A program made the translations under genes and the position numbers. This document shows positions 28,061-37,729 of a stretch of 64,000 nucleotides of DNA, piece after piece (position 1 is the stretch's first letter; every line of letters starts with the position of its first letter). The notes beneath the pieces were generated by a model that saw only the letters and a list, made by a program, of their open reading frames with translations, ran no database searches and was not told where the DNA came from. Source of the DNA: Pseudomonadota bacterium (GTDB taxonomy: Bacteria; Pseudomonadota; Gammaproteobacteria; Acidiferrobacterales; Acidiferrobacteraceae); assembly GCA_021795715.1 (NCBI GenBank), contig JAJYPD010000004.1, positions 1-64,000 on the forward strand. Reading direction: 5' to 3'.

Positions 28061-28987
28061 TCATGATCGAACCGGGGTCGCAGCAGGCGGCTTCAGGCAC
28101 GACGCCAGATGGTCGCCTACGGCGCGGCGCACCGCCTCGATGGCCTGCGGGCGCGGAAAATGTTCGCGCCAGGCGATTACGACGCGGCGGGCCGGCACCG
28201 GGGGCGCGAAGGGACGCAGCTCGACCAGGGGCGAGCCCGTGCTGGCCGAGCAGGGCAGAACCGTGATGCCGATGCCGCCTGCCACCATGTAGCGGATCGT
28301 TTCGAGCGAACCGCCCTCGAGTGTTTTTTGCCACTCGCCCGGTTCGGTGCGCGCAAGACCGCTGCAGACTTTCAGCACCTGATCCCGAAAGCAGTTGCCC
28401 GTGCCCAGCACGAGTGCCGTTTCATCTGCCAGGCGCCCGGCGTCGATGTGTGTCAAGGCCGTCCAGGGGTGGCCGGGCGGCAGGGCGACAACGAAGGGTT
28501 CGTCGTAAAGCGGTGCACTGGACAGGCCGCTTTCGGCAAATGGTTCGGAGACGATGATGGCATCGAGTTCACCCTGCTGCAGGCGTTCGGCCAGGACCCG
28601 GGTGAAGTGTTCCTCGATGAAAAGCGGCATCTGCGGGACTTGGGTGCGCAGCGCCGGGATGAGCCGCGGAAAGAGGTAGGGGCCGACGGTGTAGATGGCG
28701 CCGATCCGCAAGGGTGCGGCATAGGGATCCGCGCCGGCTTCGGCAAGGGCCTTCAGTGCCCGCGTTTCGTCGAGGATGCGCATGGCCTGGGTGGCGATCC
28801 GGGCGCCGACCGGCGTCAGGGCGATCTCGCCGGGCCGGCGCTCGAACAGGACCACGCCGAGCTCGTCTTCGAGCTTTTTGATCGCCACGCTCAAGGCCGG
28901 CTGGCTCACGAAAGAGGCCGCCGCCGCCCGGCCAAAGTGCCGTTCCCGAGCCAAAGCCACCAGGTAGCGCAGTTCGTTCAAAGTCAT
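28061..28987 (-). CDS. oxyR: Hydrogen peroxide-sensing regulator OxyR
   Basis: A LysR-type protein of 308 residues: N-terminal helix-turn-helix (FVSQPALSVAIKKLEDELGV) and effector domain. The redox pair is C199 and C208 in GNCFRDQVLKVC, the same numbering and spacing as the disulfide-forming cysteines of E. coli OxyR (GHCLRDQAMGFC), so the identification is firm. It is divergent from a peroxiredoxin-glutaredoxin gene, a typical OxyR target. Confidence 0.95.
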   Translation of the reverse strand: MTLNELRYLVALARERHFGRAAAASFVSQPALSVAIKKLEDELGVVLFERRPGEIALTPVGARIATQAMRILDETRALKALAEAGADPYAAPLRIGAIYTVGPYLFPRLIPALRTQVPQMPLFIEEHFTRVLAERLQQGELDAIIVSEPFAESGLSSAPLYDEPFVVALPPGHPWTALTHIDAGRLADETALVLGTGNCFRDQVLKVCSGLARTEPGEWQKTLEGGSLETIRYMVAGGIGITVLPCSASTGSPLVELRPFAPPVPARRVVIAWREHFPRPQAIEAVRRAVGDHLASCLKPPAATPVRS

Positions 28988-29103
28988 AACATGAAACTAT
29001 CACATACTTAGCAACAATTCATTGTACAAATCGCAGGCCCCTGCGTATTCTGCGTCACCGAAGGGGGTAATCCCCATTGACGAGACAACGAAGGAGAAAA
29101 CCG
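28988..29103. promoter_or_regulatory. Divergent control region oxyR / prx-grx
   Basis: A 116-base AT-rich interval between divergent oxyR and the peroxiredoxin fusion gene. It contains a dyad ACAAT-TC-ATTGT (29014-29025) and an AACTATC segment near 28996-29002 that could be part of an OxyR tetramer site, plus GAAGGAGA as ribosome-binding site of the plus-strand gene. Exact operator positions are not certain. Confidence 0.5.
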
Positions 29104-29841
29104 ATGCTTACCAATCGCGAAGGACAGAGGGTGCCTGGTGTGGTGTTTCGGACGCGAATCGACAACGCCTGGGTGGAGCGCACCAGCAGCGAGATTTTCA
29201 CCGGCCGTACCGTGGTGGTATTCGGCCTGCCTGGCGCCTATACGCCGACCTGCTCGACGAGTCATGTGCCGCGCTTCAACGAGTTGGCGCCTGCCTTCCA
29301 GGCCAACGGTGTCGACGAGATCATCTGCGTGTCGGTCAACGACGCCTTTGTCATGAACGAGTGGCAGAAGGACCAAAAGGCCTCGCGCATCACTTTCCTC
29401 CCCGATGGCAACGGCGAGTTCACGGCAGCCATGGGGATGCTCGTCGACAAGTCCGACCTCGGTTTTGGCAAGCGTTCGTGGCGCTATTCGATGCTCGTGC
29501 GGGATGGCCTGATCGAGAAGATGTTCATCGAGCCGGAAGTCGAAGGCGATCCTTTCGAGGTTTCGGATGCCGATACGATGCTTCGCCATCTCAATCCGCA
29601 GGCACGTGAACCCGCGTTCGTTTTCCTGTTTACCAAGGTCGGTTGCGCCCACTGCGCGCGCGCCAAGGCGTTGTTGGAACGCCATGGCCTTGCGTATGAA
29701 GAGGCGGTGGTGGATCGGGACGTCTCAAGCCGTGCCATGCGGGCGGTGACCAATCGGACGTCTCTGCCGCAGGTCTTCATTCAGGGGCGGCACATAGGGG
29801 GTGCCGATGATCTTGACCGCTATCTGAAGGAGGCGCGTTGA
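29104..29841 (+). CDS. Peroxiredoxin-glutaredoxin fusion protein
   Basis: A protein of 245 residues. The N-terminal 160 residues are a Prx5-type peroxiredoxin with peroxidatic C50 in [16 protein letters not shown]. The C-terminal 75 residues are a glutaredoxin with the active site CAHC (about 181-184) and the GSH-binding T-S-L-P-Q-V-F and GGADDL segments. Such fusions (as in Haemophilus PGdx) reduce peroxides with glutathione. The window also encodes GshA and GshB. OxyR is divergent. Confidence 0.94.
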   Translation: MLTNREGQRVPGVVFRTRIDNAWVERTSSEIFTGRTVVVFGLPGAYTPTCSTSHVPRFNELAPAFQANGVDEIICVSVNDAFVMNEWQKDQKASRITFLPDGNGEFTAAMGMLVDKSDLGFGKRSWRYSMLVRDGLIEKMFIEPEVEGDPFEVSDADTMLRHLNPQAREPAFVFLFTKVGCAHCARAKALLERHGLAYEEAVVDRDVSSRAMRAVTNRTSLPQVFIQGRHIGGADDLDRYLKEAR

Positions 29842-29904
29842 GCCGCTGTCTGTTCGCCCGGACCGGTTCCGGGTGGCGCCAATGGCCTCCGTCGCCCGAG
29901 TCCG

Positions 29905-30528
29905 TCAGGTCCGTTTGCGCCCGCGGCCCGTGACGACCAGGCGGCCGTACATGTGGAAGGCCTTGGCATGGCCCGGGACCGGGCAGAGGTAATAGTAGGT
30001 CCCGGGCCGGGTGATGCGGAATGTTACATGGCCCGTGGCATAACGGGCCCGCTGCTTGCGCGCCGCGGTGCGCGGCGCGAGGACGCGGGTCCGCGCAATG
30101 TCGGCCGCGGGTGAATCGGGCACCACGACCGGATAGGGCGGAGGTGTGGTGGTGATCACCAGGCCGTGCGCCATGCCGGGCCCCGGATCCATGTTGAGCA
30201 GTGTCACGGTCACCTGCGCGCCGGCGGTTATGGACAGGGTGGGATTGGTGAGGCCCCCCGCTTCGAAGGTCATGTCCGGATGGTGCGGTGCGTTGGCGAC
30301 AACGACGATGCGGATATGACGTCCGTAAAAGCCGATCGCCGTGCCGGATCGGCGCCCTTCATGCACGGAATCCTTCCACAGCCGCCGCGCCACCTCCCAG
30401 GGCCGCGTGGCGGCGCGGACGCCATGCGCCACCGGCGTCATGCCGGCCATGGGCATGCGCATCGCGCCGAGCGCGCCTGGACTTGCGAGAAGGCTTACGG
30501 CAAGAGATAAAGCGCGAACCAGGCGCAT
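29905..30528 (-). CDS. Exported blue copper protein (cupredoxin, rusticyanin/sulfocyanin-like)
   Basis: A protein of 207 residues from the ATG at 30528 with GGAGG five bases upstream. Signal peptide LVRALSLAVSLLASPGALGA. The C-terminal 120 residues are a cupredoxin fold with probable type-1 copper ligands H121 (GMAHGLVI), C182 and H187 (YYYLCPVPGHAK) and M193. The Met is six residues after the His, one more than in rusticyanin. It would act in the periplasm as an electron carrier, possibly in iron or sulfur oxidation, by inference. Monocistronic by appearance. Confidence 0.82.
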   Translation of the reverse strand: MRLVRALSLAVSLLASPGALGAMRMPMAGMTPVAHGVRAATRPWEVARRLWKDSVHEGRRSGTAIGFYGRHIRIVVVANAPHHPDMTFEAGGLTNPTLSITAGAQVTVTLLNMDPGPGMAHGLVITTTPPPYPVVVPDSPAADIARTRVLAPRTAARKQRARYATGHVTFRITRPGTYYYLCPVPGHAKAFHMYGRLVVTGRGRKRT

Positions 30529-30610
30529 CGGGATCCTCCGCGAAATGGGCACTATAGGAAAACGCCGGTGCCGGCGTCAATGCAACATCCCGCCACGATA
30601 CGCGAGCGCC

Positions 30611-32968
30611 TCAGGCGCGGTGCGCAAGGAGATTGGTGATGTCGGCGGCCGGCAACGGGCGTCCGAGGAGGAACCCCTGGACCACGTCGCATCTGTGGTT
30701 GCGCAGAAAAAGAAGCTGGTATTCGGTTTCCACGCCTTCGGCGATGACATCGAGCGACAGTTCATGGCCCAGCGTGATGATGGCCGCCGTGATGGCGCCG
30801 CCGTCGCCCCGCTGGGTGACATCGGCAACGAAGGACTGGTCGATCTTCAGGGCGTTGATGGGGAAGCGGCGCAGATAGCTAAGCGACGAGTACCCGGTGC
30901 CGAAATCATCGATGGTCAGCCGCACACCCATGTCATTGATGGTCGCCAGCATGTCGATCGTGCTCTGGGCGCCCTCCATGACCACCGACTCCGTGAGCTC
31001 CAGTTCCAGCATGCCCTCGCTGCGCGGGTATTGCGCGAGCGCGTCCGACAGGGCGGCCAGAAACGCGCGCTGGCGGAACTGGCGGGCCGATATGTTCACC
31101 GAGATGCGGGTATCGCCAAGCCCGGCATCGCGCCAGGCGGCTATCTGCTGCAACGCGGTGCGCAGCGCCCACTCGCCGACCGGAATGATGAGGCCTGTTT
31201 CCTCCAAAAGCGGCACGAAGCCCGAAGGCAGGACGATGGCCCCGGATTCCTGCCGCCAGCGCACGAGCGCCTCCACGCCGACGATGGCCCCGGTGGCCAC
31301 GTCGACCTGCGGTTGATAAAACAGCGCAAACTGGTCCCGTTGCAGGGCGCGGCGCAAATGCGCTTCGAGCGTCAATCGTTCGAGCGCCCGCGCGTTCATC
31401 TCCGCTGTGTAGAATTCGCGCGTATCACCGCCGCGCAGCTTCGCCTGATCCAGTGCGCTGCCGGCGTTTTTGAGAAGGGACTGGGCGTCCGTTCCGTTCT
31501 CGGGGTAAAGACTGATGCCAAGGCTGATGGTCAGGAAGAGTTCATGACCGAGGACCGTGAACGGGTCGAGAACGGCCGCTTCCAGGCGGTCGGCGAAAAC
31601 CGCCGCTTCCTCGCGACTGGCGATCGGCGCCAGCAGACCGGCAAACTCGTCGCCCCCTAAGCGTGCGAGCATCATGCGCGGCGCGGCCAGCGCGCGCAGG
31701 CGGTTGGCGAATTCCTGCACGACCTCGTCGCCGGCGACAGGGCCGAAGGTGTCGTTGATGCGCTGGAAGCGATCCAGGTCGATGACTATGACCGCAAGCG
31801 GTTCGCCCGCATCGATGGCCTTGTCGATGTGTTGCAGGAACCACGGGCGGATGGCAAGCCCGGTCAGCGCATCATGCTCCGCCAGATGCCGCAGCCGCTC
31901 CTCGGTCGCCAGGCGGTCGGTGATGTCCCGGCCGGTGGATATGAAATAGGAGATGCCGCCCGACTCGTCATGCAGCGGTGCGATCGTCGCCTGCTCGTAA
32001 TAGAGCGAACCGTTCTTGCGGCGGTTGATGAAGACATCCCGGTATGTGCGCCCGTTGCGGATCTCGTGCCACACACGTTCATAGAAACCGGGCTCATGAT
32101 GGCCCGAACGCAGCATGCGCGGGGTGTGTCCGACGACCTCATCACGGCTGTAGCCGGTGACGCGCTCAAAGGCCTTGTTGACGTAGCGGATCACCCCTGC
32201 CGTATCGATGAGGAACACGGAATCCCCGGCCTGCTCCACGGCGAGCGTAAACCGCCGCAATTCCTGTTCGGCGCGCCGGCGGGCGGCGATTTCCGCGGAG
32301 AGTTCCGCCACACGGTGCGACTGCAGATCCTGCAGGCGTTGCAGATGCGTCCGCCAGCGCTCGCGCTCCAGCGCATCACTGATGCTCTGCGCCGCGGCGC
32401 GCATAAGCTCCGCTCCGCAGCCCAAGAGCGCCTCGGGGCGCGCGACCAGGCTGAGGCAGCCGATGGGGCGCCCGCCTGCCATGAGGGGCAAGGTCACCCA
32501 GTAATCGCCGGACAGACGGTGCGCAGACAGGATGCGCGGCCGGAAGCGGCCGCCGGCGGCGGGGAAAGCCCCGCTGGCCGCGGCCAACAGAGGATCTTCG
32601 CGGCGCGTGAGACGGTGCTTGCGATCGAGGTGAATGTGCCCGCTGCGCACGCCCGGGAAGGCCTGCATGGCATATTCCGCCCGCGACATGACCTGGTTAA
32701 GGCCGCGTGCGCCGGCAAGACCTTGAATCAGCCCGAGCAGCGCGGGAAGCTGGACACGGGTCCCCGCGCGCCTGCCCACGCAGGGATGATGGGGGCGCGG
32801 CGGGAGCCGGTGCGGTGTGCTGATGCGCACGGCGTGGATCCGGTGAATCCCATCCAGGCTGACGGCGGCGTGCAGCATATGGTGGCCGCGCGCCTTAAGC
32901 CAAGGCGCGAGTCTGCGGGCGCACACATGCCCATCGAGCATGATGATGTACTCGGGAGCCTCATCCAT
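30611..32968 (-). CDS. GAF-PAS-GGDEF-EAL signalling protein (cyclic di-GMP turnover)
   Basis: A protein of 785 residues. In order: a short N-terminal part, a GAF-like domain (about 75-205), a coiled linker, a PAS/PAC domain (about 230-355; GVIRYVNKAFERVTGYSRDE), a GGDEF domain with an intact RLGGDEF near residue 436, and an EAL domain with GVEALVR near 566, LELTESVVM and DDFGTGYSSL. Both catalytic signatures are present, so it could both make and degrade cyclic di-GMP; many such hybrids are mainly phosphodiesterases. No membrane helix seen. Possible link to the Pil/Chp surface motility genes of the window. Confidence 0.93.
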   Translation of the reverse strand: MDEAPEYIIMLDGHVCARRLAPWLKARGHHMLHAAVSLDGIHRIHAVRISTPHRLPPRPHHPCVGRRAGTRVQLPALLGLIQGLAGARGLNQVMSRAEYAMQAFPGVRSGHIHLDRKHRLTRREDPLLAAASGAFPAAGGRFRPRILSAHRLSGDYWVTLPLMAGGRPIGCLSLVARPEALLGCGAELMRAAAQSISDALERERWRTHLQRLQDLQSHRVAELSAEIAARRRAEQELRRFTLAVEQAGDSVFLIDTAGVIRYVNKAFERVTGYSRDEVVGHTPRMLRSGHHEPGFYERVWHEIRNGRTYRDVFINRRKNGSLYYEQATIAPLHDESGGISYFISTGRDITDRLATEERLRHLAEHDALTGLAIRPWFLQHIDKAIDAGEPLAVIVIDLDRFQRINDTFGPVAGDEVVQEFANRLRALAAPRMMLARLGGDEFAGLLAPIASREEAAVFADRLEAAVLDPFTVLGHELFLTISLGISLYPENGTDAQSLLKNAGSALDQAKLRGGDTREFYTAEMNARALERLTLEAHLRRALQRDQFALFYQPQVDVATGAIVGVEALVRWRQESGAIVLPSGFVPLLEETGLIIPVGEWALRTALQQIAAWRDAGLGDTRISVNISARQFRQRAFLAALSDALAQYPRSEGMLELELTESVVMEGAQSTIDMLATINDMGVRLTIDDFGTGYSSLSYLRRFPINALKIDQSFVADVTQRGDGGAITAAIITLGHELSLDVIAEGVETEYQLLFLRNHRCDVVQGFLLGRPLPAADITNLLAHRA

Positions 32969-33035
32969 AAGACCTCCAGGACACCCAAGTATAAGAGGCC
33001 CCGCATCGCGCGAGAAGCGCCGGGCGGATCCTGGT

Positions 33036-33890
33036 TCAACCCTCCGCGGTGTTCAGCCCGGCCGCCGCTTCGCGAATCCGGCGCCGGTCGCGCCGTTTCT
33101 CGAGGGCGTCTGGCCTTTCGTCCAGCATTTTTTCGCCGAAGAGGACCTGCTTTAGGAAGCGGAAGCCAAACTGCATCAAGGCGACATCGTCGGTGCGCAG
33201 TTGTTCGAGCAAAGTGGCGTCGACCACGTAGACCTCCTGAAACGGCGCGCTTTGCACGAATTCGCGGAAGCCGTCGAGATCATAGCTTGCCAAAAAAAAC
33301 AGCTGCAGGCTGCGGTCTGAGGGCTTGCCCACCACCGGTCCGCAGGAGCGCTTTTTCAACACCAGCTGCCGCCATTCGCGGTTCAGTTCGTCGTAGAGGG
33401 TCACCGCCTGCTCTTCGCGGTATTCCCGCACCGTCTGGCTTTTCGCCTCGTTGTGCCCGAGGCAGTGGTCTTCCTTGACCACGAAATAGAAATCCTCGTC
33501 GACCGGACTGTCTTTTTTGCGCATCGATACGACGCCAAGCGCGTAGTAACGGCAGGCGGCCGGGCGGTCGGCATAGACGCCACAGCCCTCTTCGGTAAGG
33601 AAACTGCACGCAGTCGTGTCATCGCGTGTCTTCAGCTTCAGGCCGGGCATGCCCTGACCGTCCATTTCGAACGGGACGGTGTAGCGGAACAGGAACTCCC
33701 GCGCGGTGATGCCCAGATGCGTCTTCAGGCGCAGGATGTCATACGGTGTCAACTGGATGTCGATGCTCTGGCAGCACTTGTTGAAGCAGGCCACACCGCG
33801 ATGACAGGCAAACGTAAAGGTATTGTCCAGGTCCAGTTTCGTCGGCGTGATCGGGCTGGACGGAAACGCAATTTCGGGTTCGTCGCTCAT
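33036..33890 (-). CDS. YkgJ-type Cys-cluster protein (Zn/Fe chelating family)
   Basis: A protein of 284 residues from the ATG at 33890. The Cys cluster pattern of the YkgJ/CxxCxxCC family is visible: FACHRGVACFNKCCQSIDIQ, then CSFLTEEGCGVYADRPAACR. These proteins are thought to bind zinc or an iron-sulfur cluster; function is unknown. It lies downstream of aprA but after a strong terminator, so it is probably a separate transcript. Confidence 0.8.
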   Translation of the reverse strand: MSDEPEIAFPSSPITPTKLDLDNTFTFACHRGVACFNKCCQSIDIQLTPYDILRLKTHLGITAREFLFRYTVPFEMDGQGMPGLKLKTRDDTTACSFLTEEGCGVYADRPAACRYYALGVVSMRKKDSPVDEDFYFVVKEDHCLGHNEAKSQTVREYREEQAVTLYDELNREWRQLVLKKRSCGPVVGKPSDRSLQLFFLASYDLDGFREFVQSAPFQEVYVVDATLLEQLRTDDVALMQFGFRFLKQVLFGEKMLDERPDALEKRRDRRRIREAAAGLNTAEG

Positions 33891-33925
33891 GGCATCCTCG
33901 GGCGCGGCACTGCGGAAAAAGGGGC

Positions 33926-33953
33926 AAAGAAAAAGGGGCCCCGAAGGGCCCCT
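33926..33953 (-). terminator. Rho-independent terminator of the sat-apr operon
   Basis: Read on the minus strand: stem AGGGGCCC/GGGCCCCT (33953-33946 and 33941-33934) with a four-base loop, followed by TTTTTCTTT (33934-33926). It lies 33 bases past the aprA stop codon. Confidence 0.88.
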
Positions 33954-33985
33954 CAAATACTACTCCAATTTGGCTTATCAAAGAA

Positions 33986-35908
33986 CTAGTGACCGGCGGT
34001 CGGCTTCGACACCAGGTCCACGTGAGGCCGCTTGAAGACCGTCCACTTCTTGGCCTTGCGGTCATAGGTGGAGTTGACGAAGCACTTCCAGTTCTTCTCG
34101 TCGACGATGTTGAAGTCCATGCGATAGTAAAAGCCCGGGTAGCGGGACTCTTCGCGGAACTGAATGTGCTTCATGTGCGCCTCGGCGGCCAGCACGCGGT
34201 GGTAGTTTTCCCACGCACGCAGCAGCTCATGCAGATCCTTGGCGCGCATCTTCAGCGCATCTTCCTTCAGCATTTCAAGCTTTTCTTCGGCCACCGCCAG
34301 CATCTTGGCGTTGGTCTGATACCAGGTCGCGACGCCGGCCACATACTCGTCCATGATCTTCTGCAGACGGAACTGCAGCATCTTGGGTGTGATGTAGTGC
34401 GGGTTCACGTCGATCGCCGTGGTGTAGTCCTTGTGTTCCAGGTACGTACGGACCGGACGGTAGATCTCTTCCACCAGTTCGTTCACCGGGGTGTCGAGTT
34501 CCGGCTTCCAGTCCTTGTTGTCCAGCGCGAACTTGACCATGCCCTTGGCGGCGATACGGCCTTCCGCATGCGAACCCGAGGAGAACTTGTGACCGGAGGC
34601 ACCAACGCCGTCGCCCGCCGTGAACAGGCCTTTGACGGTGGTCATGGAGCGATAGCCCCAGTGCCAGTCATCCGGCGCGCCCAGATCTTCGGGTCCCGAG
34701 ACCCAGATGCCGGAGCAGCCCGAGTGGGAGCCGAGGAGGTAGGGTTCGGTCGGCATGAGCTCGGAGGCTTTCTTTTCCGGCTCGATGTTCTCACCGGCCC
34801 AGACGCCGGCCTGACCAATGCACATGTCGAGGAAGTCTTCCCAGGCTTCCGCTTCGAGGTGCTTGATCTCCTTTGGCGTCATGGTTTCGGCAAGCTTGGC
34901 AAGCGCAGTCGGGGTGTCCATGTAAATCGGACCACGGCCTTCCTTCATCTCGTGCAGCATGAGGTGGTTGCGCAGGCAGCTCGCCGGGACGGCGGCCAGA
35001 CCGTACGGAGGATACTGCTTCAGCATCTCCTTGTTGCGGTCCATGTAGACTTCACCGAACGCGTTGACGGCCTTGGCCTTGAACAGCAGGAACCAGGCGC
35101 CCACCGGGCCGTAACCGTCCTTGAAGCGGGCGGGCACGAAGCGGTTTTCCATCATGGTCAGCTCAGCACCGGCCTCGGCGGCCATCGCGTACGTCGAGCC
35201 GGCGTTCCACACCGGGTACCAGGCGCGGCCCGTGCCTTCGCCGACCGACCGCGGACGGAAGATGTTCACGGCGCCGCCGGCGACCAGCAGGCAAGCCTTG
35301 AACTTGTAGACATAGACCTTGTGCTCGCGGACCGAGAAACCAACGGCACCGGCGACCCGCTTCGGGTCGTTCTTGTCGTTGACGAGCTTGACGATGAAGA
35401 CGCGCTCCTGGATGTTGTCCATCCCCAGGGCCTTCTTCGCCGCTTCCGCGACGATCACCTTGTAGGACTCGCCGTTGATCATGATCTGCCATTTACCGGA
35501 CCGCACGGGCTTGCCGCCATCCTTCAGCGGCTTGTCCTCGTCGCCCGGCTGCTTCCAGATCGGCAAACCCCATTCCTCGAAGAGGTGCACGGAGTCGTCG
35601 ACATGGCGGCCCACGTCGTAGGCCAGATCGTCACGTGTGATACCCATCAGGTCGTTGGCGACCATGCGGGCGTAATCCGCCGGATCCTGTCCACCCAGGT
35701 AGGTATTGATCGCCGACAGACCTTGCGCAACGGCGCCGGAGCGGTCCATGGCGGCCTTGTCGACCAGCTTCACCTTGAGGCCGGTGCCTTCGGTCCAGCG
35801 CATGATTTCATACGCGGCGCCGCAGGCAGCCATGCCACCGCCGATCAGCAGGATATCGACGGTTTCTTCGATGACTTGTGGATTACCGAATGTGGCTTCT
35901 GTTGACAT
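33986..35908 (-). CDS. aprA: Adenylylsulfate reductase alpha subunit AprA
   Basis: A flavoprotein of 640 residues. The N-terminal FAD-binding motif is DILLIGGGMAACGAAYEIMR, and conserved AprA blocks include DRSGAVAQGLSAINTYLG, QDPADYARMVANDLMGITRD and GDGVGASGHKFSSGSHAEGR. In sulfur oxidisers the enzyme runs in reverse, joining sulfite and AMP to APS; ATP sulfurylase then yields ATP and sulfate. No qmo, hdr or aprM gene is visible next to it, so the membrane electron acceptor is not shown. Third gene of sat-aprB-aprA. Confidence 0.97.
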   Translation of the reverse strand: MSTEATFGNPQVIEETVDILLIGGGMAACGAAYEIMRWTEGTGLKVKLVDKAAMDRSGAVAQGLSAINTYLGGQDPADYARMVANDLMGITRDDLAYDVGRHVDDSVHLFEEWGLPIWKQPGDEDKPLKDGGKPVRSGKWQIMINGESYKVIVAEAAKKALGMDNIQERVFIVKLVNDKNDPKRVAGAVGFSVREHKVYVYKFKACLLVAGGAVNIFRPRSVGEGTGRAWYPVWNAGSTYAMAAEAGAELTMMENRFVPARFKDGYGPVGAWFLLFKAKAVNAFGEVYMDRNKEMLKQYPPYGLAAVPASCLRNHLMLHEMKEGRGPIYMDTPTALAKLAETMTPKEIKHLEAEAWEDFLDMCIGQAGVWAGENIEPEKKASELMPTEPYLLGSHSGCSGIWVSGPEDLGAPDDWHWGYRSMTTVKGLFTAGDGVGASGHKFSSGSHAEGRIAAKGMVKFALDNKDWKPELDTPVNELVEEIYRPVRTYLEHKDYTTAIDVNPHYITPKMLQFRLQKIMDEYVAGVATWYQTNAKMLAVAEEKLEMLKEDALKMRAKDLHELLRAWENYHRVLAAEAHMKHIQFREESRYPGFYYRMDFNIVDEKNWKCFVNSTYDRKAKKWTVFKRPHVDLVSKPTAGH

Positions 35909-35976
35909 ATTTCATCCTTTAGACTCCGGCCCGGGATCTCTCCCCGTCACGGCCGGATTGTTTAAAAATACCCGTC

Positions 35977-36453
35977 TTACTTCAGCCGGATCAGCTGGCT
36001 GCGATCGGTGGGGTACGCGGCCTTCTCGGTAAAGAGCGCCGTGCCGCCGATGTCGCCGATTTTTGCCAGGTCGGCCTTGGGCTTGTTGGCATACGGATTG
36101 ATCGAGCCTTCCGCCGTCGTCCGGATGGGGAACTTGAAGCGCTTCATCGTGCCGTTGCGGAACTTGATCGTCCACATGATCGAGTCCGTGCCACGCAGCG
36201 GCTGCACCGAGCCGCCAAGCGGAACGACGTCGGCGTAGTGCCGCGCCTCGATGGCGTTTTGCGGGCAGATCTTCACGCAGGAATAGCACTCCCAGCACTG
36301 CTCGGGCTCCTGGTTGAACGCCTTCATGGCGTGACCCGTCTTCGAGCCGTCCTTATCGAGCAGCATCAGGTCGTGAGGGCAGATGTACATGCAAGCGGTC
36401 TTGTCCTGACCCTTGCAGCCATCGCATTTTTCCGTTCGAACAAAAGTTGGCAT
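35977..36453 (-). CDS. aprB: Adenylylsulfate reductase beta subunit AprB
   Basis: A ferredoxin-like protein of 158 residues with two 4Fe-4S cysteine sets: CDGCKGQDKTACMYICPHD and CWECYSCVKICPQNA. The segment after the clusters (DVVPLGGSVQPLRGTDSIMW) is the AprB-specific part that contacts AprA. It relays electrons from the AprA flavin. 68 bases separate it from aprA and 58 from sat. Confidence 0.97.
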   Translation of the reverse strand: MPTFVRTEKCDGCKGQDKTACMYICPHDLMLLDKDGSKTGHAMKAFNQEPEQCWECYSCVKICPQNAIEARHYADVVPLGGSVQPLRGTDSIMWTIKFRNGTMKRFKFPIRTTAEGSINPYANKPKADLAKIGDIGGTALFTEKAAYPTDRSQLIRLK

Positions 36454-36511
36454 ATCATGACTCCCGTTGTATTGGAACTATGCACCACACAAAATCAACA
36501 CTCCGCCGGGC

Positions 36512-37729
36512 TTACTTGGCGGAGTGTCCACTCAACTTCACTTCTACCTTTTCGTCATCCTTCAGGTTGGCGTAGTACTCGCGCAGAATCGTCAGTACTT
36601 CCGGCCTGCTGAATTCATTGGGCACATCCTGGTTTTCGGACAGCGCCTTGCGGAGCTTGGTCCCGGAAAGCAGGAGGCGGTCCTTTTCGGTATGCGGGCA
36701 CGTGCGCGCTGACGCCATGCCGCCGCACTTGTAGCACCAGAACGTCCAGTCGATCTTGAGCGGCTTGGTCTCCAGGGAGCCCGGCTCGATGTCGTCGAAG
36801 ATCTTGTGGGCGTCAAACGGGCCGTAGTAATCGCCCACGCCCGCGTGGTCGCGGCCGACGATCAGGTACGAGCAGCCGTAATTCTGGCGGAACAGCGCGT
36901 GCAAAAGCGCCTCGCGCGGACCGGCGTACCGCATGTCCAGAGGGTACCCGGACTGCACGATCGTATCTTTGACAAATGCCACTTCGATCAACTTGGCGAT
37001 GGCGCGTGAACGGACTTCCGCCGGAATGTCGCCGGGCTTTAGCTTGCCAAGCAGCGAATGGATGAGCACGCCATCGCAGATCTCGACGGCGATCTTGGCC
37101 AGATACTCGTGCGACCGGTGCATCGGATTGCGGGTCTGGAACGCCGCCACCGTCGACCAGTTTTTGCTCTCGAACAGCGCGCGTGTCTGCGCGGGCGTCA
37201 TGTACGTCCCTGCGTACTTCGTCGGGAAATCGCCCTGGGAGAGAACCTTGACCGGCCCGGCGAGATTGACCGCCCCCTGGTCCATGACCATCTTTACGCC
37301 CGGATGGGCGAGGTCGGTGGTCTTGTACACCGTCTGGCACTCATGCGCTATGTCGATCGAGTACTTTTCGGTCACCTGCATGGTCGCCATGATCTCGTTC
37401 GACTCTTTGTCGAGGAGGGCGATTTCACTGCCGGTCTTGATGTTCTGTGCGGTTGTTTCGTCGGTGGAGAGGGTGATGGGGATGGGCCAGAAGATGCCGT
37501 TGGCAAGTCGCATGTTGTCGCATACGCTGCGCCAGTCGCGATGATTCATGAAGCCGTCGAGCGGTGTGAAGCCGCCGATGCCGAGCATCAGGACGTCACC
37601 GACTTCGCGCGAGCTCAACGCGACGACGGGCAGAGTTTTGGCGCGTTCCCGCTCGGCCTTGAGGGCGGCGCCCTCCAGTAAAAGAGGTTTGAGTCCGGCA
37701 CCACCGTGAGGTCTGACCAATTTGGACAT
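36512..37729 (-). CDS. sat: Sulfate adenylyltransferase (ATP sulfurylase), dissimilatory type
   Basis: A protein of 405 residues with an N-terminal PUA-like part and the catalytic part with [13 protein letters not shown] (HxxH), [12 protein letters not shown] and a zinc-binding Cys set ([15 protein letters not shown]). In this pathway it turns APS and pyrophosphate into ATP and sulfate. A Shine-Dalgarno GAGGAA precedes the ATG. First gene of the sat-aprB-aprA operon, transcribed from an AT-rich region with inverted repeats. Confidence 0.96.
   Translation of the reverse strand: MSKLVRPHGGAGLKPLLLEGAALKAERERAKTLPVVALSSREVGDVLMLGIGGFTPLDGFMNHRDWRSVCDNMRLANGIFWPIPITLSTDETTAQNIKTGSEIALLDKESNEIMATMQVTEKYSIDIAHECQTVYKTTDLAHPGVKMVMDQGAVNLAGPVKVLSQGDFPTKYAGTYMTPAQTRALFESKNWSTVAAFQTRNPMHRSHEYLAKIAVEICDGVLIHSLLGKLKPGDIPAEVRSRAIAKLIEVAFVKDTIVQSGYPLDMRYAGPREALLHALFRQNYGCSYLIVGRDHAGVGDYYGPFDAHKIFDDIEPGSLETKPLKIDWTFWCYKCGGMASARTCPHTEKDRLLLSGTKLRKALSENQDVPNEFSRPEVLTILREYYANLKDDEKVEVKLSGHSAK

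Noticed and set aside
33989-35905. Long plus-strand open frame of 638 codons opposite aprA
   Set aside because: It mirrors aprA almost exactly, gives a His/Val/Arg-rich protein without recognisable domains, and is a composition artefact of high-GC codon use.
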